Assembly: GCF_900141865.1 (NCBI RefSeq)
Contig: NZ_FQYW01000005.1
Span: forward strand, 1-64,000
DNA: 64,000 nt
Direction of reading: 5' to 3'
Source: Anaerovibrio lipolyticus DSM 3074
GTDB lineage: Bacteria > Bacillota > Negativicutes > Selenomonadales > Selenomonadaceae
This document shows positions 43,662-53,235 of this stretch, in pieces. The notes under the pieces are model-generated. The model saw only the letters and a list, made by a program, of their open reading frames with translations. It did no database searches and was not told where the DNA came from. The position numbers and the translations under genes were made by a program. The stretch's first letter is position 1; the number at the start of each line of letters is the position of its first letter.

Positions 43662-45371
43662 TTAAAGATTCTCCAGCATCTCAACAGCCTTCGCTGCAAC
43701 TTCCGCCTTTGTAGCGTTTACCATTTCACCATTACGGCGAATCTTTAATTCTATGGAATCCTCCTCCACGGATTTTGGACCTACGGTGATACGCAGTGGA
43801 TAACCAATCAGGTCAGCATCCTTGAACTTGACGCCAGCACGATCCTTGCGGTCATCCAGAAGGACATCCACACCCTTGGCCTTCAGTTCCTCGTAAATAT
43901 CCTCAGCTATCTTTAACTGATCCTCATTTTTGGCATTAATAGGAACAATAACAACCTCAAATGGAGCAATGGCTTTTGGCCAGATGATACCATTTTCGTC
44001 GTTATTCTGCTCAATGGCAGCAGCCATAGTACGGCTTACACCAATTCCGTAGCAGCCCATAACCAAAGGCTTCTCCTTGCCGTTTTCATCAAGGAAGGTT
44101 GCATGCAAGGACTGAGAATACTTAGTACCTAAGGTAAACACCTGACCAGCCTCGATACCACGGGTCATCTTTACAGGAGCACCGCAATGAGGGCAAGCAT
44201 CTCCTTCCTTGATCATACGAATATCAGCCACAATGACATCCTTGAAATCGCGCTTAGGATTTACATTAATGTAATGCTTGTCCTTTTCATTTGCACCGGC
44301 ACAGGCATTGAACATTTCCATAACAGTGGCATCCACCACCACTTTGGTACCTTCCTTTAAGCCAATAGGGCTCATAAAGCCTGGTACACCGCCTGCAGCA
44401 ATAATGGATTCATCTGTTGCCATGTGAAGCTCAATGGAATCCTCAAAGAGATTTACAACTTTAACATCATTAACATCATGATCACCACGAACAAAGGCCA
44501 AAATAAGTTCATCCTTATCATCCTGGAAGGCAACAGCCTTAATGGTCTTGTCCAAAGGAAGATGCAGGCACTCTGCCACAAGCTCAATAGTATGGGCATC
44601 AGGGGTAGAAACCTTTTCCAGCTCCTTCATGGCTTCCTCAGTCGCCTTAATTACAGTGAGCTCTGCCTTTTCATCAGAGGCGGCATAATCACACTTGGTG
44701 CAATATGCGATATTGGACTCACCAGCCTCAGCCAATACAGTGAACTCATGGGAGTGTCCACCGCCAATAGCACCGTTATCAGCCTCTACAGGGCGGAACT
44801 CCAACCCCATACGACTAAAGATGCGGGTGTAAGCATCATACATAATCTTATATGACTCATTCATGCCCTCCTCATCCTTATCAAAGGAATAAAGGTCCTT
44901 CATGATAAACTCACGGCCACGCATCAGGCCAAAGCGAGGGCGAATCTCATCACGGTATTTGTTCTGAATCTGATACAGCATAAGAGGAAGCTGCTTGTAG
45001 GAGCGAACCTCATCACGAATAAGGGTAGTAACCATTTCCTCATGAGTTGGCCCAAGGCAGAACTCCCGGCCATGACGGTCAGAAACTCTGAACATTTCAT
45101 CCCCATATACTGACCAGCGACCAGTCTCTTTCCAGATTTCAGAAGGCTGTACGATTGGCATGGCAATTTCCTGACCACCGGCTGCATCCATTTCTTCCCG
45201 AATGATCTGCATAATTTTCTTAAGACTTCTCCAAGCCAATGGCATATATGTATAGAGGCCTCCAGCGGCCTTTCTTATCATACCAGCCCTAAGCATAAGC
45301 TGATGGCTCTTTACCTCTGCCTCTGCTGGTGTTTCTCTTAATGTTGGTGCATAAAGTCTTGTTGCGCGCAC
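43662..45371 (-). CDS. proS: Prolyl-tRNA synthetase
   Basis: Class II synthetase of 569 residues with the bacterial editing insertion. Motif 2 is FRDEIRPRFGLMRGREFIMKDLYSF, motif 3 is GCYGIGVSRTMAAAIEQ, and the INS editing domain (about 220-390) lies between, removing mischarged Ala-tRNA. The anticodon-binding domain (VVIVPINAKNEDQL to the end) is normal. It sits five bases after ispG in the same direction. Confidence 0.98.
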   Translation of the reverse strand: MRATRLYAPTLRETPAEAEVKSHQLMLRAGMIRKAAGGLYTYMPLAWRSLKKIMQIIREEMDAAGGQEIAMPIVQPSEIWKETGRWSVYGDEMFRVSDRHGREFCLGPTHEEMVTTLIRDEVRSYKQLPLMLYQIQNKYRDEIRPRFGLMRGREFIMKDLYSFDKDEEGMNESYKIMYDAYTRIFSRMGLEFRPVEADNGAIGGGHSHEFTVLAEAGESNIAYCTKCDYAASDEKAELTVIKATEEAMKELEKVSTPDAHTIELVAECLHLPLDKTIKAVAFQDDKDELILAFVRGDHDVNDVKVVNLFEDSIELHMATDESIIAAGGVPGFMSPIGLKEGTKVVVDATVMEMFNACAGANEKDKHYINVNPKRDFKDVIVADIRMIKEGDACPHCGAPVKMTRGIEAGQVFTLGTKYSQSLHATFLDENGKEKPLVMGCYGIGVSRTMAAAIEQNNDENGIIWPKAIAPFEVVIVPINAKNEDQLKIAEDIYEELKAKGVDVLLDDRKDRAGVKFKDADLIGYPLRITVGPKSVEEDSIELKIRRNGEMVNATKAEVAAKAVEMLENL

Positions 45372-45375
45372 TATC

Positions 45376-46455
45376 TTAGCCCTCCTGTAAAATATTATCT
45401 ATTTCCTTGAATAATTCCTCAACCAGTTCAGTTTCCTTCACCTTGCGAATTATTTCACCTTTTCTGAATACCAAACCTTCACCGTTACCGCCGGCGATTC
45501 CCACGTCAGCACCCTTTGCCTCTCCTGGCCCGTTAACCACACAGCCCATTACAGCCACGGAAATTGGCTTAGTAATTCCTTGCAGTCTTTTATCAACCTC
45601 GTCTGCAATACCAGCCAAATCGATGCTGGTGCGTCCGCAGGTTGGACAAGAAATAAGGGTTGGTCCATATTCTCTCATGCCGAGGGATTTAAGGATTTCA
45701 TTGGCTACCTTAACCTCCACCACTGGATCACCAGTAAGAGAAATGCGGAAGGTATCACCAATGCCCTGAGCCAACAAAGCTCCAATACCTACGGCTGATT
45801 TTATCATGCCAGTGCGGGCAGTACCAGCCTCGGTAATTCCCAAGTGCAGCGGGTAATCTACAGTTTCCGACATAAGCTGATAAGCAGCTAAAGTCAATGG
45901 TACATCATGGGCTTTTAAGGAAATCTTCATATCATAAAAATCCTGTGCCTCCAAGATGCGGACATGTTCCATCGCTGATTCTACCAAGGCCTCCGCCGTT
46001 ACGCCACCGTATTTGGCCAACAGCCTTTTGTCCAAGGAACCGGCATTAACACCAATGCGAATAGGAATATTATGTAGCTTGGCTTCAGCTACAACCGCTT
46101 TAACATTGGCTTCTCCGCCAATATTGCCAGGGTTCAGCCTAAGGGCTGAAATTCCCTGATTAATTGCTTCCAAAGCCAGACGATAATCAAAATGTATATC
46201 CGCCACCAATGGCACATTTACCTTTTTAATGATATTCCCCAGATTGAGGGCTGCATCCATATCAGGCACTGCCAAACGGACAATATCACAGCCTGCTGCC
46301 TGCAGGGCGTTAATCTGAGCCACGGTAGACTCAGTGTCCGTAGTTTTTGTGTTGGTCATTGACTGAACGGAGATGGGAGCCCCGCCACCAATAGCCACAT
46401 TGCCAATATGAATCTGTCTTGTTTCTTTACGCTTTATCACTGAAAATCCCTCCAT
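45376..46455 (-). CDS. ispG: 4-hydroxy-3-methylbut-2-enyl diphosphate synthase
   Basis: Penultimate enzyme of the DXP isoprenoid pathway, an iron-sulfur protein of 359 residues. The N-terminal TIM barrel starts with GGGAPISVQSMTNTKTTD, and ligands for the 4Fe-4S cluster are in SCPTCGRTSIDLAGI and VMGCVVNGPGEAKGADVGIAGG. It overlaps the rseP stop by one base. Together with dxr upstream it shows that the organism uses the DXP route. Confidence 0.98.
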   Translation of the reverse strand: MEGFSVIKRKETRQIHIGNVAIGGGAPISVQSMTNTKTTDTESTVAQINALQAAGCDIVRLAVPDMDAALNLGNIIKKVNVPLVADIHFDYRLALEAINQGISALRLNPGNIGGEANVKAVVAEAKLHNIPIRIGVNAGSLDKRLLAKYGGVTAEALVESAMEHVRILEAQDFYDMKISLKAHDVPLTLAAYQLMSETVDYPLHLGITEAGTARTGMIKSAVGIGALLAQGIGDTFRISLTGDPVVEVKVANEILKSLGMREYGPTLISCPTCGRTSIDLAGIADEVDKRLQGITKPISVAVMGCVVNGPGEAKGADVGIAGGNGEGLVFRKGEIIRKVKETELVEELFKEIDNILQEG

Positions 46456-47486
46456 TATCTGGTTACATCATTGAATGTAGCGAAAATCATAAGACTTATA
46501 AGAAGTACCACACCCACAGTCTGGATGTAGTACATTACCTGCTTGCTCATCTGCTTGCCACGTACGGCTTCAATACATAGAGTCACAAAATGACCGCCGT
46601 CAAGAGCTGGAACGGGGAGCAAATTAACGATACCAAGATTGAGGCTTAAAAAGGCTGCAAAATTAAGTAATGGAATAAATCCATGCTGAGCCACCTCGCC
46701 GGCCATCTGAGCAACGCCAATAGGACCGGAGAGCTCTGCAGATGCCCCCTCCTGAGTGAACAGCAATACAAGAGCGCCTAACATACTCTTTATAATAGTC
46801 ACTGTTTTTTCCACGGAAAGACTGGCGGCTTCACCAATGGACACATTTTGAGTCACAAGAGTACCCTGAATACCGATTACAACGCGCTTTGTAGCTTCAT
46901 CCTCCATTGGAATCACAGTGGTTTTCCCAATATCCTCACCACGCTGGTAGGTGACCTCATAGGGCTTGCCTGCTCCATCGCTGAGAAGAGTTGATATATC
47001 CTTCCACTCTGTTACCTGCTGTCCATTAATGGTGATAATTTTATCCCCTGCCATCAGTCCTGCTGATTCTGCAGGAGCCCCAGTCATAACTCCTCCCACA
47101 ATAGGCTCTGTATTAGGAGTCTGAATACCGGCAAAAGCAAAAATCAAAAAAAACAGTACAACCGGCAGCACAAAGTTCATAAATGAGCCAGCCAAAATAA
47201 CAATCATGCGGGCCCAAACAGGTCGTCTATAATATGCTCTTTCACCAGCATCATTTTCTTCCTCATCAAGGTCCATACCAGCTATTTTGTTATAGCCACC
47301 CAAAGGAATTGCCCTAATAGCATAGAGGGTTTCCCCCTTTCTCCAGTCCAGCAGCTTCGGGCCAAAGCCAATGGCAAACTCATCAACCCGCATACCAGTC
47401 ATCTTGGCGGTGATAAAATGCCCCCACTCGTGGACCAGCACAAGAAGCCCAAATACAAATACCGCAGATACTATAGTCAATAACAT
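46455..47486 (-). CDS. rseP: Site-2 protease family zinc metalloprotease RseP
   Basis: Intramembrane protease of 343 residues. The zinc site is VHEWGH (H19, E20, H23) in the first membrane segment, the third ligand is in PALDGGHF (about 300). A PDZ domain (about 105-190, IVGGVMTGAPAESAGLMAGDKIITINGQ) lies between membrane segments. It cleaves membrane-bound regulators or signal peptides in the bilayer. It lies between dxr and ispG, a common placement. Confidence 0.95.
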   Translation of the reverse strand: MLLTIVSAVFVFGLLVLVHEWGHFITAKMTGMRVDEFAIGFGPKLLDWRKGETLYAIRAIPLGGYNKIAGMDLDEEENDAGERAYYRRPVWARMIVILAGSFMNFVLPVVLFFLIFAFAGIQTPNTEPIVGGVMTGAPAESAGLMAGDKIITINGQQVTEWKDISTLLSDGAGKPYEVTYQRGEDIGKTTVIPMEDEATKRVVIGIQGTLVTQNVSIGEAASLSVEKTVTIIKSMLGALVLLFTQEGASAELSGPIGVAQMAGEVAQHGFIPLLNFAAFLSLNLGIVNLLPVPALDGGHFVTLCIEAVRGKQMSKQVMYYIQTVGVVLLISLMIFATFNDVTR

Positions 47487-47500
47487 AATGTATACTCCCT

Positions 47501-48652
47501 TTATAACTTAGAAAGTTCCTGGCGGGTAATCTCACGGGCCCACTTATCAGCCTCAAGAAGCTGCTCCAAAGTAGGATTATAGACAACCTCAGCCTTATTC
47601 ATGGCATTCTCGATAAGATCATAGATTTTAAGGAAACCAGACTTACCCTTTAAAAAGGCCTCCACAGCTACCTCGTTGGCTGCATTCATAACACAAGGCA
47701 TGGTACCACCGGTTTTTCCAGCCTCGAAGGCCAGCTTCAAGCCACGGAAAGTATCCATATCAGGCTTTTCAAAGGTGAGCTTCCCCAACTCGTAGAAATC
47801 AACCCTTGGAAAACGGGATTCCACTCTTTCAGGATATGTCAAAGCATACTGAATAGGAAGGCGCATATCTGTGCAGCCAAGCTGTGCCATTACAGTGCCG
47901 TCACGATACTGCACCATAGAATGAACAATACTCTGTGGGTGAACCACCACCTGAATCTGATCGTAAGCTACGCCATAGAGCCACTTAGCCTCAATAACTT
48001 CAAGCCCTTTGTTCACCAAAGACGCAGAATCAACGGTTATTTTTTGTCCCATATTCCAGGTTGGATGGGCCAATACATCGGATTTAGTAACTTCAGTAAG
48101 CTCACTTGCCTGTTTTCCTCTAAATGGACCACCAGAAGCGGTAAGAATCAGCTTTTCCACAGCATTTCGGTCCTGACCCTGTAAACACTGGAACAGAGCG
48201 CAGTGCTCACTATCTACCGGCAAAATAGTGCAGCCCATTTCCTTGGCCTTGGCCATTACCAGTTCACCGGCTACTACCAGAGTTTCCTTATTGGCAAGAG
48301 CAATATTTTTTCTGGCTTCCAAAGCTGCCATAGTAGGCTCAAGGCCTGCAAAACCCATAAGGGAAGTAACCACTGTATCAGCCTCTGGGAAAACCGCAGC
48401 TTCAATAACAGCCTCACGGCCTCCCATTATTTTTGTTTTTCCGGAATATCTGCTTTTTAAACGATTAGCAGCATCCTCATCAGACAAAACAGCCAATTCG
48501 GGTTGAAATTCATTTATCTGCTTTTCCAAAAGCTCATCACTGCGATTAGCTACGAGGACAGACACATGAAACAACTCAGGATTATCACGGACCACATCAA
48601 GGGTCTGGGTACCGATGGAACCAGTGGACCCTAAAACAACTAAATTCTTCAT
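47501..48652 (-). CDS. dxr: 1-deoxy-D-xylulose 5-phosphate reductoisomerase
   Basis: Second enzyme of the DXP pathway, 383 residues. The NADPH site is LVVLGSTGSIGTQTLDVV; metal and substrate ligands are in PVDSEHCALFQCLQG, LTASGGPFRG and NMGQKITVDSASLVNKGLEVIEA. It is 14 bases from rseP in the same direction. Confidence 0.98.
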   Translation of the reverse strand: MKNLVVLGSTGSIGTQTLDVVRDNPELFHVSVLVANRSDELLEKQINEFQPELAVLSDEDAANRLKSRYSGKTKIMGGREAVIEAAVFPEADTVVTSLMGFAGLEPTMAALEARKNIALANKETLVVAGELVMAKAKEMGCTILPVDSEHCALFQCLQGQDRNAVEKLILTASGGPFRGKQASELTEVTKSDVLAHPTWNMGQKITVDSASLVNKGLEVIEAKWLYGVAYDQIQVVVHPQSIVHSMVQYRDGTVMAQLGCTDMRLPIQYALTYPERVESRFPRVDFYELGKLTFEKPDMDTFRGLKLAFEAGKTGGTMPCVMNAANEVAVEAFLKGKSGFLKIYDLIENAMNKAEVVYNPTLEQLLEADKWAREITRQELSKL

Positions 48653-48688
48653 ACAAAATACTCCTTAAAATCCACTTAAAGAGAAATA

Positions 48689-48716
48689 GGCAATAAAGCA
48701 TTTTTGCTTTACTGCC
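48689..48716 (-). terminator. Hairpin between cdsA and dxr
   Basis: GGCAATAAAGCA and TGCTTTACTGCC form an almost perfect 12-bp stem, followed on the minus strand by TATTTCTCTTT. The T-run is interrupted, so it is at best a partial terminator or an RNA-stabilising hairpin. Confidence 0.55.
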
Positions 48717-48749
48717 ACTTTTTACGCCATCAATAATAATTGTGGCAAC

Positions 48750-49577
48750 TTAACCAGCAATTCTTGCACAATACATGAAATAATAGACGAAAGGTACAGT
48801 ATAGATTACACTATCAAATCTATCCCATATTCCGCCATGGCCGGGAATAATATTTCCGGAATCCTTAATGCCTGTATAACGCTTTACCACAGATTCAACC
48901 AAATCCCCCAAGGTGGCTACAATACAGATAAAAAAGCCCAACACAGCCATCACAACCACATCAAAGCCGAAAAATACGCCTAGCCCAGCCACAGATGCAG
49001 TGGTTCCAATCAGTCCACCAATAAAGCCCTCAATAGTTTTCTTTGGACTAATTGCTTCACATAGCTTGTGCTTTCCCAGAAAACAACCAGCAAAATAAGC
49101 AAAGGTATCACTGGCCCAAGTTCCAATCAAGGCCACCCACACCAATGCACAGCCCAACTGAAAATCCCCAAGGCTGGTAGAAATATAGGCTTCCTCACCT
49201 ATAAAACGAAGCATAACCAAGTGAACAAAGGACAAACCTATGTAGAAAATGCCTGCTACTGAAATCACAGCAGATAAAACATCAAATTTTCCGTGATTTA
49301 AAACAGTAAGCAGCATAATAACCAATGCTGAAAACATCACCGAACATACAAGCAATCCATTGTTTCCCAAGAAGCCCCCTGCCCACATAATGGAAATCAG
49401 CACCATTCCTGTAACCAAAGTCGGCTTGTATCCCTTTTGTTTAAAGGCATTACAATATTCATACCAAGCACCAAAGGCCAGTAACAAAACAGCACCGGCA
49501 AACACACTTCCGCCAGTCTGAATAACCAGAGCAGCCAGTACTATACCAATGATTCCGGTAATTATTCTAGTAAGCAT
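48750..49577 (-). CDS. cdsA: Phosphatidate cytidylyltransferase
   Basis: Makes CDP-diacylglycerol for phospholipids. The 275-residue integral membrane protein has about eight segments and the family signature near the C-terminus: SDTFAYFAGCFLGKHKLCEAISPKKTIEG and GDLVESVVKRYTGIKDSGNIIPGHGGIWDRFDS. It starts 12 bases after uppS. Confidence 0.96.
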   Translation of the reverse strand: MLTRIITGIIGIVLAALVIQTGGSVFAGAVLLLAFGAWYEYCNAFKQKGYKPTLVTGMVLISIMWAGGFLGNNGLLVCSVMFSALVIMLLTVLNHGKFDVLSAVISVAGIFYIGLSFVHLVMLRFIGEEAYISTSLGDFQLGCALVWVALIGTWASDTFAYFAGCFLGKHKLCEAISPKKTIEGFIGGLIGTTASVAGLGVFFGFDVVVMAVLGFFICIVATLGDLVESVVKRYTGIKDSGNIIPGHGGIWDRFDSVIYTVPFVYYFMYCARIAG

Positions 49578-49589
49578 CCCTTAGTTTCC

Positions 49590-50378
49590 TCATTTCTTCT
49601 TATTTAAACCACCAAACCGTCGGTCCCGCTGACTGAAATCAAGCAAGGCCTTTGCCAGATCATCTTTTGTAAAATCCGGCCAATTGGTATCCGTAAACCA
49701 AAATTCTGCGTATGCCGTTTGCCAAATCAGAAAATTACTGAGACGAATATCGCCACTGGTACGTATTACCAAATCAACTGGTGGCAAATCCTTGGTATCC
49801 AACCGTGATTCCAGCAGCTTGCTGTCAATATTTTCCGGATCCAGGCTGCCAGCTTTCACATCCTGGGCCAAAGACTGAACTGCCCGCACCATTTCGTCCT
49901 GCCCACCATAATTAACAGCAACATTAAATTTAACACCAGTATTATTGACAGTCCGCCTACGGGCATCATCTATCTGCTTCTGCAGTGCCGGGGATAAGCC
50001 ATCCAGCCTGCCTATAAAATCAATACGGACATTTTCACTGTCCATTTCTGCAATTTCTTTTTCAAGATATTCTGAAAACAGCTTCATGAGGAAATCTACC
50101 TCTGCTGTTGGTCTTTTCCAATTTTCTGTTGAAAAGGCATATACCGTCAAAGCCTCCAAATGAAAATCTGAAGCAGCCTTTAAGGTTCTTTTCAAGGCCT
50201 TCACGCCAGCCGTATGTCCGGCAGAACGAACCATACCCTTTCCATTGGCCCAACGGCCATTGCCATCCATAATGATAGCCACATGTCGTGGCAAACGGGT
50301 TCTATCTATATTTTCAAGCAGGGATGTATACGTATTAGAATTTTCATCTTTAGTATTGCCAAAAATCTTTTTCCACAT
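49590..50378 (-). CDS. uppS: Undecaprenyl diphosphate synthase
   Basis: Cis-prenyltransferase that makes the lipid carrier for cell-wall synthesis. The 262-residue protein has RHVAIIMDGNGRWANGKG (catalytic D38), GHTAGVKALKRTLKA, VYAFSTENWKRP and NVAVNYGGQDEM, and ends with DLVIRTSGDIRLSNFLIWQTAYAEFWFTDTNWPDF. It heads the run uppS-cdsA-dxr-rseP-ispG-proS. A ferredoxin gene and terminator lie upstream. Confidence 0.97.
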   Translation of the reverse strand: MWKKIFGNTKDENSNTYTSLLENIDRTRLPRHVAIIMDGNGRWANGKGMVRSAGHTAGVKALKRTLKAASDFHLEALTVYAFSTENWKRPTAEVDFLMKLFSEYLEKEIAEMDSENVRIDFIGRLDGLSPALQKQIDDARRRTVNNTGVKFNVAVNYGGQDEMVRAVQSLAQDVKAGSLDPENIDSKLLESRLDTKDLPPVDLVIRTSGDIRLSNFLIWQTAYAEFWFTDTNWPDFTKDDLAKALLDFSQRDRRFGGLNKKK

Positions 50379-50401
50379 ATCTTACACCTACTCACAAACA
50401 A

Positions 50402-50438
50402 AGAAAATAAGCCCCTCAAATATTGCATATTGAGGGGC
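50402..50438 (-). terminator. Terminator after the ferredoxin gene
   Basis: GCCCCTCAAAT and ATTGAGGGGC form a stem of about ten pairs (50411-50438), followed on the minus strand by TTATTTTC. It separates the pyrH-frr-ferredoxin unit from uppS, although uppS begins only 24 bases further. Confidence 0.85.
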
Positions 50439-50479
50439 CTTTTGACACTTTTATCAGTCACTTACGGCTGCTACGTGTC

Positions 50480-50653
50480 TTATTCTGGAGCAACAATTGC
50501 ACCTACAGGGCAGCCTGCTGCACAAGCACCGCACTCAACGCAAACATCTGCATTGATTTCGTACTTGCTGTCGCCCTCGGAAATTGCCTCTACAGGGCAA
50601 GTGCCTGCACAAGTACCGCAAGAAATGCAACCATCTTCAATCTTGTAAGCCAT
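50480..50653 (-). CDS. Small 2[4Fe-4S] ferredoxin
   Basis: The 57-residue protein has two clostridial-type cluster motifs: CISCGTCAGTCPVEAI and CVECGACAAGCPVGAI. It carries low-potential electrons between anaerobic oxidoreductases in the cytoplasm. AAGGAGG lies eight bases before the ATG at 50653. The start overlaps the end of the preceding small gene by 17 bases. Its position between frr and uppS is unusual: it has no obvious partner here. Confidence 0.95.
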   Translation of the reverse strand: MAYKIEDGCISCGTCAGTCPVEAISEGDSKYEINADVCVECGACAAGCPVGAIVAPE

Positions 50654-50864
50654 TACTAGAAACCTCCTTCAGCAGCCTAGCTGCTATCCTAATGTCTAAC
50701 GTGCCATCAGAAAGCTGACGCTGTCTGATAACATAATACCCTTCAGGCTCAAGCTTAAAAAAGTCCTTAGTCGGTCGGGTTACCGTTACATTATACATTA
50801 TATGGGCATCATTAAGCAAGGTTTTGGCTAAATGCCAAGGTCTGCCTACAACATCAATTTCCAT
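50637..50864 (-). CDS. Conserved small protein of unknown function
   Basis: A 75-residue protein with MEIDVVGRPWHLAKTLLNDAH at the start and RQRQLSDGTLDIRIAARLLKEV near the end. There is no signal peptide, membrane segment or metal motif. It lies one base after the frr stop and overlaps the ferredoxin start by 17 bases, so it is clearly part of the pyrH-frr unit. The even hydrophobic pattern suggests a small alpha/beta fold. I do not recognise the family; a link to translation or to the ferredoxin is only suggested by position. Confidence 0.75.
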   Translation of the reverse strand: MEIDVVGRPWHLAKTLLNDAHIMYNVTVTRPTKDFFKLEPEGYYVIRQRQLSDGTLDIRIAARLLKEVSSNGLQD

Positions 50865-50865
50865 A

Positions 50866-51423
50866 TTATACTTCCATAATTTCTTTTTCTTTGGCTTCCT
50901 TTAATGTATCCACAGTCTTAATGAAGCCGTCAACAATCTTCTGGAACTTTTCCTGTCCCTTCTTGGACTCGTCCTCAGTGATTTCCTTGTCTTTTTCCAG
51001 CTTCTTAATATGCTCATTGGCATCACGACGGATATTGCGAATAGCCACCTTGGCCTCCTCTGCCTTCTTGCCGACAGTCTTAACCAGCTCCTTACGACGC
51101 TCCTGGGTAAGCTGAGGAATAGACAGGCGAATGGCAGTGCCATCAGAGTTAGGGGAAAGTCCCAGCTCAGACTTCATAATAGCCTTTTCAATTTCATGTA
51201 GCATAGTCTTTTCCCAAGGCTGAATCATAATCATACGAGCCTCTGGAACAGAAACCTTTGCCACCTGATTTACAGGAGTTGGGGTGCCATAATAATCTAC
51301 CATAACCTTATCCAAAAGAGAAGGAGTGGCACGGCCTGCACGTAGGGAACCAAATTCTCTCTTAAGTGCATCAATAGACTTATTCAGGCGTTCCTCGCTG
51401 GAAGATACAATGTCGTTAATCAT
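50866..51423 (-). CDS. frr: Ribosome recycling factor
   Basis: Releases ribosomes from mRNA together with EF-G after termination. The 185-residue protein has the usual length and pattern: [76 protein letters not shown] and a long charged C-terminal helix. It follows pyrH by two bases. Confidence 0.98.
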   Translation of the reverse strand: MINDIVSSSEERLNKSIDALKREFGSLRAGRATPSLLDKVMVDYYGTPTPVNQVAKVSVPEARMIMIQPWEKTMLHEIEKAIMKSELGLSPNSDGTAIRLSIPQLTQERRKELVKTVGKKAEEAKVAIRNIRRDANEHIKKLEKDKEITEDESKKGQEKFQKIVDGFIKTVDTLKEAKEKEIMEV

Positions 51424-51425
51424 GA

Positions 51426-52142
51426 TTATTTACCTCCTACAGTAGTACCAATATCTTCGCCAATGGCTGCACGGTAAATATTCTCAAAATCATCAATCTT
51501 GAATACAACCAATGGAATATCGTTATCCATGCACAGACTGGTTGCAGTGGAATCCATTACGCTCAGGCTGCGGAGAAGAATCTCTTTGTAGCTGATATTG
51601 TCAAATTTCTTGGCATCATCATTCTGATTTGGATCCTTATCGTAGATACCCTCTGTACCCTTCTTACCCATGAGAATAACATCTGCCTCAATCTCGGCAG
51701 CTCTGAGAGCTGCAGTTGTATCAGTGGAGAAATATGGATTGCCGGTACCAGCACCAAAAATTACTACGCGTCCCTTTTCCATGTGACGGGTAGCCTTACG
51801 ACGAATATAAGGCTCAGCCACCTGACGCATCTCGATAGCAGTCTGTACACGGGCAGGAACCTTCTGCTGCTCCAGAGCATCCTGAATTGCCAATGCATTA
51901 ATAACAGTAGCCAGCATCCCCATATAGTCCGCCTGGGCACGGTCCATACCCTTGGCACTTCCTGCAAGGCCTCTCCAGATATTGCCGCCGCCCACAACGA
52001 TAGCCACATCAATACCAGCATCATGTACGCGCTTTATCTGCTTTCCGATAGCTTCAACCACAACAGGATTAATACCAAATCCCTGATCACCTGCCAAAGA
52101 CTCGCCACTAAGCTTTAGTAGAACGCGCTTGTATTTTCCCAC
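51426..52142 (-). CDS. pyrH: UMP kinase
   Basis: Hexameric UMP kinase of 238 residues. Motifs are [58 protein letters not shown] and [15 protein letters not shown]. The start is GTG at 52142, eight bases after GGAGG; the longer reading from 52157 would begin within that site. The gene heads the pyrH-frr unit behind a terminator that ends the rpsB-tsf unit. Confidence 0.97.
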   Translation of the reverse strand: MGKYKRVLLKLSGESLAGDQGFGINPVVVEAIGKQIKRVHDAGIDVAIVVGGGNIWRGLAGSAKGMDRAQADYMGMLATVINALAIQDALEQQKVPARVQTAIEMRQVAEPYIRRKATRHMEKGRVVIFGAGTGNPYFSTDTTAALRAAEIEADVILMGKKGTEGIYDKDPNQNDDAKKFDNISYKEILLRSLSVMDSTATSLCMDNDIPLVVFKIDDFENIYRAAIGEDIGTTVGGK

Positions 52143-52223
52143 TGTAACAACCTCCAAATCCGAGAATAACTAAATTTTTAATATATTTTAATTTTCAAAA
52201 ACAATATTTACCATTTATATCTT

Positions 52224-52257
52224 AAAGAAAAGGGACCGCGTCTGCAAGTCCCTTTTT
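52224..52257 (-). terminator. Terminator after tsf
   Basis: AAAAGGGAC and GTCCCTTTT form a 9-bp stem around an 11-base loop, with TTTTCTTT following on the minus strand, directly after tsf. Confidence 0.88.
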
Positions 52258-52278
52258 CTATGAGAATAAAATATTTAA

Positions 52279-53151
52279 TTATTTAATCTGAGCTGCAACC
52301 TCTGCTGCGAAGTCCTCGTTCTTCTTCTCAAGGCCCTCACCCATCTCAAAGCGGGTAAAGCGGAGAACCTTAACATCACCGAGGATATCCTGAATGGTCT
52401 CATGCTCGGAAGACTTAAAGAATTCCTGCTCAACCAGACAGATTTCCTTATAGGTTTTATTGAGACGACCCTCAACCATCTTGTCAACGATGTTCTCAGG
52501 CTTGCCCTCTTCCAGAGCCTGTGCACGGAGTACAGCACGCTCATGGTCAAGATACTCAGGATCAACGCCACTACGGTCAATGCTCTGTGGCTTCTGAGCA
52601 GTAATCTGGAGAGCAATGTCCTGTGCCAGCTCATCGCTGCCGCCGGAAAGCTCTACAACTACACCAATCTTACCACCCATGTGGATGTAGGTAGCCAGCT
52701 TGTTCTCGGAAGTATATACAACGAAACGACGGAGGGACAGCTTCTCACCGATGGAAGCAACAGCCTCAGTCATAACATCAGCAACAGTCTTGCCATCCAG
52801 CATGGAAGCATTGAGTGCATCAATATCAGCAGGCTTGGTTGCAATGATGTGCTCAGCAATCTTCTTAACCAGTGCCTTAAAGTTATCATTCTTTGCAACG
52901 AAGTCAGTCTCGGAGTTAACCTCAACCAAGCAAGCAGTGTTAGATGCAGCATCGTAAGCAGCAGCTACAACTCCCTCGGAAGCAATACGGCCAGCCTTCT
53001 TTGCAGCCTTGGAAATGCCCTTCTCGCGGAGATAATCGATAGCCTTGTCCTTATCGCCATCGCACTCAACGAGAGCCTTCTTGCAGTCCATCATACCTGC
53101 GCCGGTAATCTCGCGCAATTCTTTAACTAATGCAGCAGTAATCTGTGCCAT
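52279..53151 (-). CDS. tsf: Elongation factor Ts
   Basis: Nucleotide exchange factor for EF-Tu. The 290-residue protein has the N-terminal UBA-like domain ([24 protein letters not shown]), the core subdomains ([36 protein letters not shown] replaced by [14 protein letters not shown]) and [19 protein letters not shown]. It follows rpsB by 84 bases with a hairpin in between. Confidence 0.98.
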   Translation of the reverse strand: MAQITAALVKELREITGAGMMDCKKALVECDGDKDKAIDYLREKGISKAAKKAGRIASEGVVAAAYDAASNTACLVEVNSETDFVAKNDNFKALVKKIAEHIIATKPADIDALNASMLDGKTVADVMTEAVASIGEKLSLRRFVVYTSENKLATYIHMGGKIGVVVELSGGSDELAQDIALQITAQKPQSIDRSGVDPEYLDHERAVLRAQALEEGKPENIVDKMVEGRLNKTYKEICLVEQEFFKSSEHETIQDILGDVKVLRFTRFEMGEGLEKKNEDFAAEVAAQIK

Positions 53152-53185
53152 TGTTTATTTCCCCCTATTAATTCGGATATAATTT

Positions 53186-53224
53186 CAAAAAAACAAGGGA
53201 TAAGGGATATCCCCTTACCCCTTT
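53186..53224 (-). terminator. Hairpin between rpsB and tsf
   Basis: AAGGGGTAAGGGG and CCCTTATCCCTTG pair around GATAT, followed on the minus strand by TTTTTTT. It looks like a partial terminator that would give more rpsB than tsf transcript; rpsB-tsf attenuation of this kind is known in bacteria. Confidence 0.75.
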
Positions 53225-53235
53225 TAAGGTTTATA

